From: Devosia sp. A8/3-2
GTDB lineage: Bacteria; Pseudomonadota; Alphaproteobacteria; Rhizobiales; Devosiaceae
DNA length: 64,000 nucleotides
Assembly: GCA_025452255.1 (NCBI GenBank)
Contig: CP104974.1
Coordinates: 2,830,156 to 2,894,155 of the forward strand
Direction: 5' to 3'
Below the pieces are notes generated by a model. It had not been told where the DNA came from, ran no database searches, and worked only from the letters and a program-made list of their open reading frames with translations. Within the stretch, counting starts at the first letter, position 1. Each line of letters opens with the position of its first letter. The position numbers were made by a program, and so were the translations under genes. Below, one piece after another: positions 54,736-64,000 of this stretch.

Positions 54736-55208
54736 GATGTCGCCTCGATGATCATGGCTGTGATCTCCGCCTCCGCGATAACGGTGCCTTCGACGATGGC
54801 CTTGGCTTCATAGCGCCCGACATTACGCCGCCGCTGGATCTTGGCGATATGGAATTCGATGACGTCGCCGGGGCCTGCAGGCTTGCGGAACTTGGCCTTG
54901 TCGACGCCTAGCATCAAGACGATGTTCTTCTTGCCGCCGCCGGCATCGTGCTTGATCACAATCGCACCGGCCGTCTGCGCCATGCCCTCGATGATCAGCA
55001 CACCGGGGAAAATTGGATTTTCGGGAAAATGACCCCGGAAGATGGGTTCATTGAAGGTCACGTTCTTGATGCCCACGGCCGTCTCATCGCCGTCGATCTT
55101 GATAATCTTGTCGATCATCAGGAACGGATAGCGGTGAGGCAGGCTCCTGAGGATTTCGGCAATATCCATCGCCGCCAGTTCAGTACCCTCTATCGCGCTG
55201 TCGGTCAT
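54732..55208 (-). CDS. fabZ: 3-hydroxyacyl-ACP dehydratase FabZ
   Basis: 158 residues, intact. Dehydrates beta-hydroxyacyl-ACP in fatty acid synthesis. Hot-dog fold with LPHRYPFLMIDKI and the active site FRGHFPENPIFPGVLIIEGMAQ (His and Glu). ATG at 55208 overlaps the lpxD stop (ATGA), and its stop overlaps lpxA, so acyl supply and lipid A synthesis are coupled. Confidence 0.96.
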   Translation of the reverse strand: MTDSAIEGTELAAMDIAEILRSLPHRYPFLMIDKIIKIDGDETAVGIKNVTFNEPIFRGHFPENPIFPGVLIIEGMAQTAGAIVIKHDAGGGKKNIVLMLGVDKAKFRKPAGPGDVIEFHIAKIQRRRNVGRYEAKAIVEGTVIAEAEITAMIIEATS

Positions 55209-56229
55209 CCCCGCTTGTCCCCTTTTGTCAGTTTGCGCATTGTGGCGATCTCGCGCCAGAAATCTCTTATATCCTGCGCCGGAGCTCCGGCAAGTTTGGA
55301 TCCCGCTGGCCAATCCTTGGTGACGGCTGCCCGGCCGTGGATCACCGAGCCCGACCCGATCGTCAGATGGCCGGAGGTACCCGAGCCGCCGCCCATCAGG
55401 ACGCTGTCCCCGATAATGGTCGACCCGGCCAAACCGCTCATCGCCGCAATAATGCAATTGCGGCCAATCCGACAGTTATGCCCGATCTGGACCAGATTAT
55501 CGATCTTGGTGCCTTCACCGACCATGGTGTCGCCCAGCGCGCCCCGATCGATGGTCGAATTGGCGCCCACTTCGACGCGATCCCGGAGTAGGACGCGGCC
55601 CAGTTGCGGCAGCTTGCGGTTGCTGATGCCGAAGTCCAGCCAGCCGAACCCTTCGGTGCCGATACGCACGCCGGATTGGATGACGACGTGATTGCCGATA
55701 TGGGCGCAGTCAATGGTGCAATTGGCTGCGATGATGCAATTGCGCCCGATGGTGACCCCTGCGCCGATAACCGTATTGGCGCCGATTATCGTGCCGCGAC
55801 CGATCTCAACACCCGCGCCAATGACGACATTGGAGCCCAGCGTTACATCGCGCTCAAAGATCGGCGCGCCAAGATCGTCCCGGCCAGCCGAAATGATGGA
55901 GCGCGTGTTGGACGGGTAGAGCTGGTCAAGAATATCAGCGAACAGGTGATGGGGCTTATCCGTGACAATCGCCACGCTGCCGGCTGGAACGGCATCGCGC
56001 AGTGCGGGCAATACGATGACGGCGCCTGCCGAAGTTTTGCGGAGAGCCTCGGTATAATTGGTGTGGGCGGCAAGTGCGAGATCGCCGGGAGCGGCAAGGT
56101 CCAGCTCGGCGACACCCGATATTGCCGGATCGGCTTGCCCGGGGGCAGCAATTCACTGCGGCCTACCGCAGTCAGGATCGCGCCAAGCGTGGCCGTTCCG
56201 GCGAAACGATGAAATCGGGTATCGACCAT
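55205..56229 (-). CDS. lpxD: UDP-3-O-acylglucosamine N-acyltransferase LpxD, one frameshift
   Basis: About 341 residues. N-terminal uridine-binding domain (restored: GVAELDLAAPGDLALAAHTNY), then a hexapeptide beta-helix (GSNVVIGAGVEIGRGTIIGANTVIGAG), catalytic His in VQIGHNCRIGRNC, and the C-terminal helix. One base is missing near 56143. The start is 18 bases after the bamA terminator hairpin and has only a weak AAGTGA ribosome site, so the gene may rely on read-through from bamA. Confidence 0.93.
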
Positions 56230-56246
56230 GATATCACTTAAAAACA

Positions 56247-56280
56247 ATTGAGCCGCGGCGCTACCGCCCTGCGGCTCAAT
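56247..56280 (-). terminator. Rho-independent terminator/attenuator between bamA and lpxD
   Basis: ATTGAGCCGC (56247-56256) pairs with GCGGCTCAAT (56271-56280). On the minus strand it is followed by TGTTTTTAAG. 23 bases after the bamA stop and 18 before the lpxD start, so it may set the level of the lipid A genes. Confidence 0.8.
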
Positions 56281-56302
56281 AACTGAGTCACTGCACTTTA
56301 GC

Positions 56303-58456
56303 CTACAGCAGAGTCTGCAGGGTCAGCTGGAACAGCTGGGTGCGGTCGTCGGTCGACTTGTTCAGCACGTGGGCAGAAGTCGCCACGCAGCGGGCCGAAC
56401 GGCGAGTCCCAGATCAGCGAGGCGCCGATCGAGGTCCGCCACGGCGAGTCAATGCTCTCGGGATCAACCGCATTGCCATTGGTGTTCGGCAGAGTGCCAT
56501 CATCGATCCGAGCCGCATCAGCCCAGATTGCACCCGACAGACCATAGGTCTCCGGCAGAACCGGGATCGGGAACTGGATTTCCGCAGACAGACCGGCATA
56601 CATGGTCGCGCCCAGATATTGGTCACCCACGATACGCGGACCCGGGCCACGGCTTTCAAAGCCACGGATCAACTGCGAACCGGGCATGAAGGCTTCCACG
56701 ACGCTGACACCATCGCCGCTGAAGTCATTGATCATGCCAGCCCGGCCCCTGACGCTGGCAACGATACCGCTGTCGTCAAGCAGAGGTACGAAGTAGCGGG
56801 CACGAGCTTCGCTCTTGAGCAGGTTGTGGTCCCAACCGATATATTGCTGGGTAAAGGTCGCATAGAGACCGCTCGTTGGCTTCTTGGTGTCGTCCGGGCC
56901 ATTCCGAGTCAGTGTATAGCCAACGAATGCCTTGTAGTATTCGTGACCATCGACAACGAGCTTCGAAGCGTTGGCCGGATTTGCCGATGTGTTAAACGGA
57001 TCCTGATCCTCATCGGTTACAAGCTTACGCTCACCGCCAGCAAACACCGTTGCCGACAGGTCACCCATGATCGGCATGCTAGCGCGCAGCTGACCACCGG
57101 TCGCTCGGACGCCATAGAGATTGCGCGAGGATTCGTCGGTGATGCGGTGATAGGCATCCACGCCGGCGGCAACCTTGAGACCCATGAAGCGGGGTTCAGT
57201 GAACGAGAAGTCGAAGGTACGGCCTGATTCCGACGCACCGATTGCGGCGCGCAGATACTGGCCACGGCCAAGGAAGTTGCGTTCGGTCAGCGAGATTTCG
57301 CCCAGAATGCCTTCCGAGGTCGAGTAGCCGGCCGTCGCGCCATATTCACCCGTCGACTGTTCGGTCACCGCGATGTTCAGCACGACCTTGTCGGCAGCCG
57401 AGCCAGAGCGGTCGACAGCTGCACGGCGGAGAAAAAGCCAAGCGCTTCGATGTTCTTGCGGCCACGGATCACCATGGAACGGTTGAAGGGGTCGCCTTCA
57501 CCGAATTCCAGCTCGCGACGGATCACAAAATCGTGGGTCTTGGTATTACCGGTGATGTTGATGCGCTCGACATAGATACGGGCACCCTCGTCCACGAGAT
57601 ACGTGACGTTGAAGCGACCATTGGTGACATCGCGGTCGAGACGGGCACGGACGTCGGCAAAGGCATAGCCCTGCGACGTGGCCTCGTATGACATGTCCTC
57701 GATGGTCTTCTGCAGATCGGTAACCGAGTAGCCGCCACCCTCACGGGTATCGACCGAGCCGGTCAGTGCATTGGTGTTGAGGCCATCGATGCTGGTCTCG
57801 ATGCCGACATTGCCGAACGTGTACTTCTGGCCTTCATTGATGGTGAAGTTGATGAAGTAGGCATTGCGCGAAGCATCGAACTCCCCGACCGAAGTCACCT
57901 GCGTGTCGGGATAGCCACGATTGGCGTAATAGAGGCGGATGCGCTCACGGTCCACGGCGAGCTTCTGCTCGTCATAGCTGTCATCCTTGAAAAGCCAGCT
58001 CAGGAAGCCGGTTTCCTTGGTGAGCATTGTGCCCTTGAGATTGCCGGAATTGAACGCATTGTTCCCGGTGAAATTGATTGCCGCGATGCCGGCGCGATCG
58101 CCTTCATTGACCACGAAGGTCACGCGGACGCGGCCATCCGGAATAACTTCGGTGCGCGCCGTGACGGACACGCCGCGGAAGCCATCGCGATCATAGGCCT
58201 GACGGATGCTTTCAGTATCGGCCGCGAGGCGCTGCTGGGAGAAGATGCCCGAAGTGGACATGTCCACCATAGTGAGCAGCTGCTTGTCGGAGAAACGACG
58301 GTTTCCCTCGAACAATACCGAACCAACAAGCTGTTGTTGCTGGGCGTGAGCAGAGACAACGCCAAGAAGCGGAACACCGGAGCCTGCCAGCGGGGCAGCG
58401 CCCGAGATTGCCAGCGCCAGGAAAGCGCCGCGCATCAGCTTGGTGGGGTGGATCAT
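56303..58456 (-). CDS. bamA: Outer membrane protein assembly factor BamA, two frameshifts
   Basis: About 717 residues restored. Inserts beta-barrels into the outer membrane. Signal peptide MIHPTKLMRGAFLALAISG ending SAHA-QQQQ. Five POTRA repeats (VLFEGNRRFSDKQLL, INFTGNNAFNSGNLK, INITGNTKTHDFVIRREL), then the 16-strand barrel with PGSQLIRGFESRGPGPR carrying the conserved VRGF/Y-like motif. Breaks at about 57405 and 56375 (inserted base in TTC^GCCC). ATG at 58456 follows AAGG. The ending restored is LFQLTLQTLL. Confidence 0.95.
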
Positions 58457-58641
58457 ATTTTTATTGCCTTCTGCGACCGGGCCCAAGGGCTCGCCATGCA
58501 CAGCGCTCCCCCAAGCAAACTCCATTGCACCGTTTTACCGTCTTTTTAACCAACGGCAAGGCGGAAGCCTCGACGCGGTTAGCAAATGATTGGTGCCCTT
58601 GTATTCCTGCAACACCTTGCAGAACCAAGGTTAACCAAAGG

Positions 58642-59778
58642 CTAACCCAGAGTTCTCAGATAGGCAAACAGGGTGTCGTTAAAGAGCGTGAACACCATGA
58701 GAGCCAGGACCAAGGCAAACCCGAAACGGAACCCTATTTCCTGAACTTTCATGCTGAGCGGACGCCCTCGCACGGCTTCGACGAGATAGTACAATAAGTG
58801 CCCGCCGTCGAGCATAGGTACCGGTAAAAGATTGAAGATTCCGATATTAAGCGACAACAGGGCCGTCAGATTGATCAGCGCGATGATGCCCAGCGTCGCT
58901 ACTTCCCCGGAAACCTTGGCGACTTTGACCGGTCCACCCAATTGTTCTGACATCGCCCCGGCCGACGAAAAAATCGCCGAGGAAGGCGCCGGTGCGCTGC
59001 ACGATGAAGCGGATTTCCTCCACCGTCATGCCAATCGCCTCGATCGGGCCGGGGCGATAGAGGCTCACATCGGCCTGATCGACGCTCCGACTCACCCCGA
59101 TGCGGCCAATCCGCTGGTTATTGCCGAAGCGATCCTGCACCTCGACGGCCTCGGGCGTCAGCTCGATGGTCTGGTCGGTGCCGCCACGCTCGATGACGAT
59201 GCTGACCGGTCGTTGCGGCGCCGTGGCAATGAAGCGCTGGAAATCGTCGAAGCCATGCACGGCATAGCCGTCAACGGACACGACGGTGTCACCCGCCTCA
59301 AGGCCGGCGGCCTCAGCAACGGAGGCCACCACCACCTCCCCGATCACCGGGGGATAGTGTAGCGGCCATAGCCAAGCAGCAGGGCATAGAGGATGACGAA
59401 GGTGAGGATGACATTGGCGATGGGGCCGGCAGCGACCACAGCGATGCGCTGCCAGACGTTCTTGTTGGCAAAGAGCCGCGGCGCGAGTTCGGGATCTACG
59501 TTGGCGAGCGCCTCGGTATCCGGCACGCTTGCCGCGTTCATGTCGCCGACAAACCTCACGTAACCGCCCAGCGGAATTGCGGAAATCCGCCAGCGTGTGC
59601 CGTGCTTGTCATCCCAGCCGATCAATTCACGGCCAAACCCGATGGAAAAGGTCTGGATCGCCACGCCGTTCCAGCGCGCCACCGTGTAATGCCCCATCTC
59701 GTGCACGAACACGATGACGGTGAGCACCGCCAGGAACGGAATGACGTAGGAAAGCAACCAGAAGGCGAAGTCGAACAT
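58642..59778 (-). CDS. rseP: RseP/RIP site-2 metalloprotease, two frameshifts
   Basis: About 378 residues. Intramembrane zinc protease. Active site VFVHEMGHYTVAR in the first helix, GYVRFVGDMNAASVPD, NVILTFVILYALL, PDZ domain (VVASVAEAAGLEAGDTVVSVDG), second motif IFNLLPVPMLDGGHLL, and the C-terminal helix. Breaks near 59346 (missing C) and 58955. The ATG at 59778 is 40 bases after the cdsA stop. Likely cleaves an anti-sigma or signal-peptide remnant. Confidence 0.94.
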
Positions 59779-59818
59779 GTCGTTCCTTATCGATCCGGCC
59801 ACCACAGCGGCCGGGTCA

Positions 59819-60679
59819 TCACCAGTAGAGCAGGCCACGGGCCACGGCGTCAAAGCCGCCATGCAGGCCGCCCACGATCAAAACCAGCAAGACGCCAAAT
59901 GTGAGGCTATCGAGTCGATCCATCAGGCCGCCATGACCCGGAATAATATCGCCGCTATCCTTGATGCGGAAATGACGTTTGATTGCGCTCTCGCCCAGAT
60001 CGCCCAATTGCCCCAAAATGCTGATCGCGGCCGAGAGGGTGAGGCCGATCCACCACGGGGAATCCGTGATGATGATCCACAGCAGCAGCCCTGCCCCGGT
60101 TCCCAGCGCCAGCCCGCCAAGCGCACCGGACCAGGTCTTGGACGGCGAAATATCGGGCGCCAGCTTTTCTCCGCCGATCTGCCTTCCGGTAAAAAAGGCT
60201 GCAGAATCAGTCATCCACACCACCGTGCCGAGATAGAGGCCGGCCCAGACGCCATGGATCGTCGTGCCCCGCATCATCAGGGCGGCAATAATGATGGCGC
60301 CGAAAATCACCAGCCCCAGTATGCGCCACCAGATCCCCTCGCCGCGCATCGCCAGCGCGACCACACAGGCCACGGCGATGACCGCCATGCTGCCCAGTGG
60401 CCCGAACAGCGGGAAAATCACACCAGACAGTACCACCAGCCCGATCAGCGCCATGCCACCGGGCGTCAACGGAGCCCACGACACCATGGCTTCCCATTCG
60501 CGATAGACGCCGCCAAATACCCCGCCGACCACGGCCGAAAACACATAGCCGCCCAGATAGAGGGCGGTGGCAGTCAAGGCGATCAGAACGGCGGCGGAGA
60601 CGAGACGCGGCCCGAGATCGGACCATAAGCGGCGGCGATTGGCAGAAGGTTCTGACGATGTATCGCCTGGATTGGTCAA
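59819..60679 (-). CDS. cdsA: Phosphatidate cytidylyltransferase CdsA
   Basis: 286 residues, intact, about eight membrane segments. Makes CDP-diacylglycerol from phosphatidate and CTP. The family signature SAIKRHFRIKDSGDIIPGHGGLMDRLD is complete near the C-terminus. Start is TTG at 60679 overlapping the uppS stop (TTGA), so the two are coupled; no later start fits as well. Confidence 0.95.
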   Translation of the reverse strand: MTNPGDTSSEPSANRRRLWSDLGPRLVSAAVLIALTATALYLGGYVFSAVVGGVFGGVYREWEAMVSWAPLTPGGMALIGLVVLSGVIFPLFGPLGSMAVIAVACVVALAMRGEGIWWRILGLVIFGAIIIAALMMRGTTIHGVWAGLYLGTVVWMTDSAAFFTGRQIGGEKLAPDISPSKTWSGALGGLALGTGAGLLLWIIITDSPWWIGLTLSAAISILGQLGDLGESAIKRHFRIKDSGDIIPGHGGLMDRLDSLTFGVLLVLIVGGLHGGFDAVARGLLYW

Positions 60680-61437
60680 GGTGATGCCGCCTCGATACCG
60701 CCGAAGCGCCTGACACGCTGGGAGAAAATCTCAAGGACGCGGAGGAATGTGGCCTCGTCGAAATCAGGCCAATACTCATCCACGAAGACGAATTCCGAAT
60801 ATGCTGCCTGCCAGAGCAGGAAATTGGAGATGCGCTGTTCGCCGCTGGTGCGGACGATCACATCGGGATGCGGAATGCCGGTCGTGTAGAGCGCCGCTTC
60901 TATCGTCGCCTCGGTAATATCGGCGGGCGCCAGCCGGCCAGCGGCGACTTCGACGGCGATCCGCCGCGTCGCATCGACGATTTCGGCCTTGCCGCCATAG
61001 TTGAAGGCGACGATCAGCACGAGCCCGGTATTGGCGGCCGTCTTGGCCTCGACGTCGTCGATCAGCCGGATCAGCGAGGGCTCGAGCCCGTCGCGCGAAC
61101 CGATGATCCGCACCTGCACATTATTGCGGATGAGCCGTTGCAGGTCCGACGCAACAAACCGGCGCAATAGATTGAAGATGAAGACGATCTCATCCTTCGG
61201 GCGCGTCCAGTTTTCAGATGAGAAACTGAATACGGTGAGGTTCGCCACACCGTAATTGATGCACAGCTCAACGAGATTGCGCAGCGCCTTGACGCCTTCG
61301 ATATGCCCCTCGGTGCGGCGCTTGCCGCGTGCTTTCGCCCAGCGGCCATTGCCGTCCATGATCACGCCGATATGCGCCGGAATGCGCAGCGACGCGGGTG
61401 GAGCGATTTCGGCAATGCTGGCGGGGTCGATGGACAT
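60676..61437 (-). CDS. uppS: Undecaprenyl diphosphate synthase (cis-prenyltransferase)
   Basis: 253 residues, intact. Makes the C55 lipid carrier for peptidoglycan. HIGVIMDGNGRWAKARGKRRTEGH holds the catalytic Asp, FSFSSENWTRP and VRTSGEQRISNFLLWQAAYSEFVF the other conserved blocks. ATG at 61437 chosen as the start closest to the conserved core. 29 bases downstream of frr. Confidence 0.96.
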   Translation of the reverse strand: MSIDPASIAEIAPPASLRIPAHIGVIMDGNGRWAKARGKRRTEGHIEGVKALRNLVELCINYGVANLTVFSFSSENWTRPKDEIVFIFNLLRRFVASDLQRLIRNNVQVRIIGSRDGLEPSLIRLIDDVEAKTAANTGLVLIVAFNYGGKAEIVDATRRIAVEVAAGRLAPADITEATIEAALYTTGIPHPDVIVRTSGEQRISNFLLWQAAYSEFVFVDEYWPDFDEATFLRVLEIFSQRVRRFGGIEAASP

Positions 61438-61466
61438 CGACGCTCTCTGGCGCAGTGGGCGCAAGC

Positions 61467-62026
61467 TTAGACCTGCATGATTTCCTGTTCCTTGGCGGCA
61501 ACGACCGCATCGATTTCGGCCACAGCCGCATCGGTCGCCTTCTGCACCGAGTCGGTCTGCACGCGAGCATCGTCCCGGCTCATATCGCCGTCTTTTTCGG
61601 CCTTTTTGAGAATATCCATGCCATCGCGACGGATATGGCGCACCGCCACCCGGGCCTGTTCGGCATAATTGTGGGCAACCTTGGTCAGGTCGCGCCGGCG
61701 CTCTTCATTGAGCTCGGGCAGCGGCACACGAATGATCTGCCCCTCCCCCATCGGATTGAGCCCCGGGCCGCTATCACGGATGGCTTTTTCGACGGCATTG
61801 GCCATCTGGCGGTCCCACACCTGCACGCTGAGCATGCGCGGTTCCAGTACCGTCACGGTCGCCACCGGTTGAGCGGCATGCGCGAACCATAGGCTTCCAC
61901 CGTTACGGGTTCCAACAGGCCTGCACTGGCGCGGCCCGTGCGCAGTCCGGTCAATTCCTCGCGCAGCGAGGTAATGGATTTCTGCATGCGATTTTTGAGT
62001 TCGCTCAGGTCGTAGCTGACGGCCAT
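61467..62026 (-). CDS. frr: Ribosome recycling factor, one frameshift
   Basis: 186 residues restored. Splits post-termination ribosomes with EF-G. N-terminus [82 protein letters not shown]. One base is missing near 61869, where the frame change falls between PLN and QVATVT. 18 bases after the pyrH stop. Confidence 0.95.
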
Positions 62027-62044
62027 AGCTAAAGTCCTTCTCGT

Positions 62045-62764
62045 CTAGTTCGACGCGCTGACCAAGGTGCTGCGGGTCTTGCCGGCAAGCACGCCGGACA
62101 ACCCGCCCGGATCGTCGAGCGCATATACGATTATCGGCATGGAATTGTCGCGGGCAAGCGCGAATGCCGCAGTATCCATGACCTTGAGGTTTTTTCCGAT
62201 GACTTCGTCATAGCTGACCGTGTCATAGCGGCGCGCATTGGGGTTCTTCATCGGGTCTTCGGTATAGACCCCGTCGACCTTGGTGCCCTTGAGCACGACA
62301 TCGCATTCAAGCTCGATGGCGCGCAGCGTGGAGGCCGTGTCGGTCGTAAAGAATGGATTGCCGATACCGCCGCCCAGCACCACCACAAAACCGTCTTCCA
62401 GCGCCGATTTGGCGGCGCGAGCGGTAAAGGTGTCGGCCACATTGGGCATGGTGACGGCGCTAAAAGCCTTGGACTTGATGCCCTGACGGGAGATCGCGTT
62501 ACTGAGCGCCAGCGCATTGATCATGGTGCCGAGCATGCCCATCAGGTCCGCGGTGACGCGATCGGTGCCGTCGGCAGCGCCCGCCATGCCGCGAAAGATA
62601 TTGCCGCCGCCCACCACGATGCCGATCTGCACGCCCGTATTGGCGACATCGGCGATCTGCTTGGCGATGGCTTGCAAAAAGGGTGGCTCTATACCGAAGG
62701 AATTGTCCCCCGCCAGCGCTTCGCCCGAGACCTTGAGCAGAATGCGTTTATAGGCAGGCGCCAT
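62045..62764 (-). CDS. pyrH: UMP kinase
   Basis: 239 residues, intact. Phosphorylates UMP to UDP and is the first committed nucleotide kinase of pyrimidine salvage and synthesis. [57 protein letters not shown], and [14 protein letters not shown] are the amino-acid-kinase signatures. 199 bases separate it from tsf. Confidence 0.97.
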   Translation of the reverse strand: MAPAYKRILLKVSGEALAGDNSFGIEPPFLQAIAKQIADVANTGVQIGIVVGGGNIFRGMAGAADGTDRVTADLMGMLGTMINALALSNAISRQGIKSKAFSAVTMPNVADTFTARAAKSALEDGFVVVLGGGIGNPFFTTDTASTLRAIELECDVVLKGTKVDGVYTEDPMKNPNARRYDTVSYDEVIGKNLKVMDTAAFALARDNSMPIIVYALDDPGGLSGVLAGKTRSTLVSASN

Positions 62765-62930
62765 TGGCGAACCCCTTCAAGAAAAATTGTTTTGGGGCAC
62801 CGAATCCGGCGGCACCCGCGCGACACTAGGCAATCGCGCTGCCAAGGGGAAGCACCGAACCTGTGCAAATTGTAGCTAGGCGAGGTTTCTGCGCTCAATC
62901 CCCGGCCAAATCATGGCCAGACGGAGAGCA

Positions 62931-62956
62931 GCGGACGGGCCCGGAGGCCCATCCGC
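62931..62956 (-). terminator. Hairpin after tsf
   Basis: GCGGACGGGCC (62931-62941) pairs with GGCCCATCCGC (62946-62956) with one mismatch, 7 bases after the tsf stop. No T run follows, so it is an attenuating or stabilising hairpin rather than a clear terminator. Confidence 0.55.
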
Positions 62957-62963
62957 AATTGGC

Positions 62964-63891
62964 TTACTTCACGCCGGCAGTAGCGGCGACTTCGGCAGCA
63001 AAGTCGGTCTCGACCTTCTCGATGCCCTCGCCCAGTGCAAAGCGCACGAACTTGGTCAGCTTGATCGGAGCGCCGACATCCTTCTCGGCATTCTTGAGCA
63101 CGTCAGCGACCTTGGTCTCGCCATCGACGACGAACACCTGCGAGAGCAGCGTGACTTCTTCGAAATACTTGCGCATGCGGCCTTCGACCATCTTTTCAGC
63201 GATCTCGGCGGACTTGCCCGATTCCTTGACCTGCTCAAGAATGATGGCGCGCTCGCGAGCGACCACATCCTCGGTCCAGTTCTTCGGGGGCAATTGCCTG
63301 CGGCTGGGCCGCAGCAATGTGCATAGCGAGCTGCTTGCCGAGGCTCGACAGGGCAGCCTTGTCACCGGTGGATTCAAGAGCCACAAGGATGGCGATCTTG
63401 CCGAGGCCCGGCTTGACGGCGTTGTGCACGTAGCTTTCCACCACGCCATCGTTGACCGAAACGGTCTGCGTGCGGCGCAGGTTCATGTTCTCGCCGATCT
63501 TGGCGATGGCTTCGGTCAGTTCGGCCGAAACCGAATGGCCCGAACCGGGGAACGGCATTTCGCCGAGCTTGACCACGTCGCCATCGGCGTCGAGTGCCAG
63601 CTTGGCAACATTGCTCACGATCGACTGGAACTGCTGGTTGAGCGCAACGAAGTCGGTCTCGGAATTGACTTCGACGGCAGCCGCGGTGGTGCCGTTGGTG
63701 GCAACGCCAACCAGGCCTTCGGCGGCAACGCGGTCAGCCTTCTTGGCAGCCTTGGCCGGGCCGCGCGTGCGCAGCCAATCGACTGCTGCTTCCATGTCGC
63801 CATTGGTCTCGGCCGGGGCCTTCTTGCAGTCCATCATGCCGACGCCGGTCGCGTCACGGAGCTGCTTAACCAGTGCTGCTGTGATTTCCAT
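62964..63891 (-). CDS. tsf: Elongation factor Ts, one or two frameshifts
   Basis: About 309 residues. Guanine nucleotide exchange factor for EF-Tu. N-terminus [24 protein letters not shown] is the hallmark, with [10 protein letters not shown] the second conserved block; the C-terminal part reads [44 protein letters not shown] break near 63285 moves the frame between APEELDR and the EDVVARERA part. ATG at 63891. Confidence 0.95.
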
Positions 63892-63960
63892 GGGTACACT
63901 TCTTGGCAGCCCCTCGCGGGGCCGCATATTTCAGATCAAAACGAAATCGGATTAGCCGAC

Positions 63961-64000
63961 TTAGTTGACACTTGCTTCGTCGGTCGGCAGGTCTTCAGCC
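63961..64000 (-). CDS. rpsB: Ribosomal protein S2, last 12 codons only
   Basis: The window edge cuts the gene. The open frame ending at TAA (63963-63961) reads AEDLPTDEASVN, an acidic Ala/Glu-rich tail like those of alphaproteobacterial S2, and rpsB is the universal upstream neighbour of tsf. The 69-base gap to tsf contains a small hairpin (GCCCC/GGGGC, 63909-63922). Confidence 0.6.
   Translation of the reverse strand, partial: AEDLPTDEASVN

Noticed and set aside
59779-59818. Loss of dxr between cdsA and rseP
   Set aside because: Some alphaproteobacteria have dxr here, but many Hyphomicrobiales carry it elsewhere, so its absence is not unusual enough to report.

Overview
The window is 64 kb of GC-rich alphaproteobacterial chromosome. 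The gene set and order point to the Hyphomicrobiales, probably a Devosia-like genus. The signs are the block rpsB-tsf-pyrH-frr-uppS-cdsA-rseP-bamA-lpxD-fabZ-lpxA-lpxB, gltA, gltX, comEC, lexA-moeA-moaC-trpCDG-trpE-ppiD, tpiA, secG and pyrG, plus LexA boxes of the alphaproteobacterial GTTC-N7-GTTC type. The genus is inferred from gene content only.

Layout. 1-2.3 kb: end of a zinc-uptake locus (AztD metallochaperone, ZigA-type GTPase). 2.3-3.2 kb: two small envelope or stress proteins. 3.3-9.7 kb: a tripartite tricarboxylate transporter (tctCBA) divergent from a DctB/DctD-like two-component pair, with a sigma-54 promoter and an enhancer-like inverted repeat between them. 9.9-15.9 kb: a peptide-type ABC transporter operon followed by a DUF1684 gene. 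16-27.2 kb, minus strand: one long catabolic operon, LacI regulator - two Lpl-type permeases - solute-binding protein - two ADP-ribosylglycohydrolase-family enzymes - MalK/UgpC-type ATPase - class III CoA-transferase - HpcH/CitE-type lyase. This is the most unusual locus here. 27.5-29.2 kb: a serine hydrolase, a DUF4169 protein and a GNAT acetyltransferase. 29.2-40.9 kb: housekeeping genes (pyrG, secG, tpiA, ppiD, trpEGDC, moaC, moeA, lexA). 41.1-47.6 kb: a galactose/galactonate module (IlvD/Edd dehydratase, DgoK, DgoA, SMP-30 lactonase, GH42 beta-galactosidase) sitting between lexA and comEC. 47.6-64 kb: comEC, gltX, gltA, then the lipid A, outer-membrane, phospholipid and translation block down to the end of rpsB. 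lpxI is not in its usual place between lpxA and lpxB.

Sequence quality. About 75 single-base frameshifts interrupt roughly three quarters of the genes, including indispensable ones (pyrG, tpiA, lexA, gltA, gltX, lpxA, lpxB, lpxD, bamA, rseP, frr, tsf). They recur at a few motifs: a T (or A on the other strand) inserted inside TC^G, CAGGTG read as CAGTG, CCTCGG read as CTCGG. They therefore look like systematic consensus errors, not decay. Interrupted genes are listed as single CDS spans from inferred start to inferred stop, with breakpoints in the text. Starts and stops next to breakpoints are inferred from restored frames.

No tRNA, rRNA, CRISPR array, insertion sequence or prophage was recognised. 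Several intergenic palindromic repeats of alphaproteobacterial type are present.
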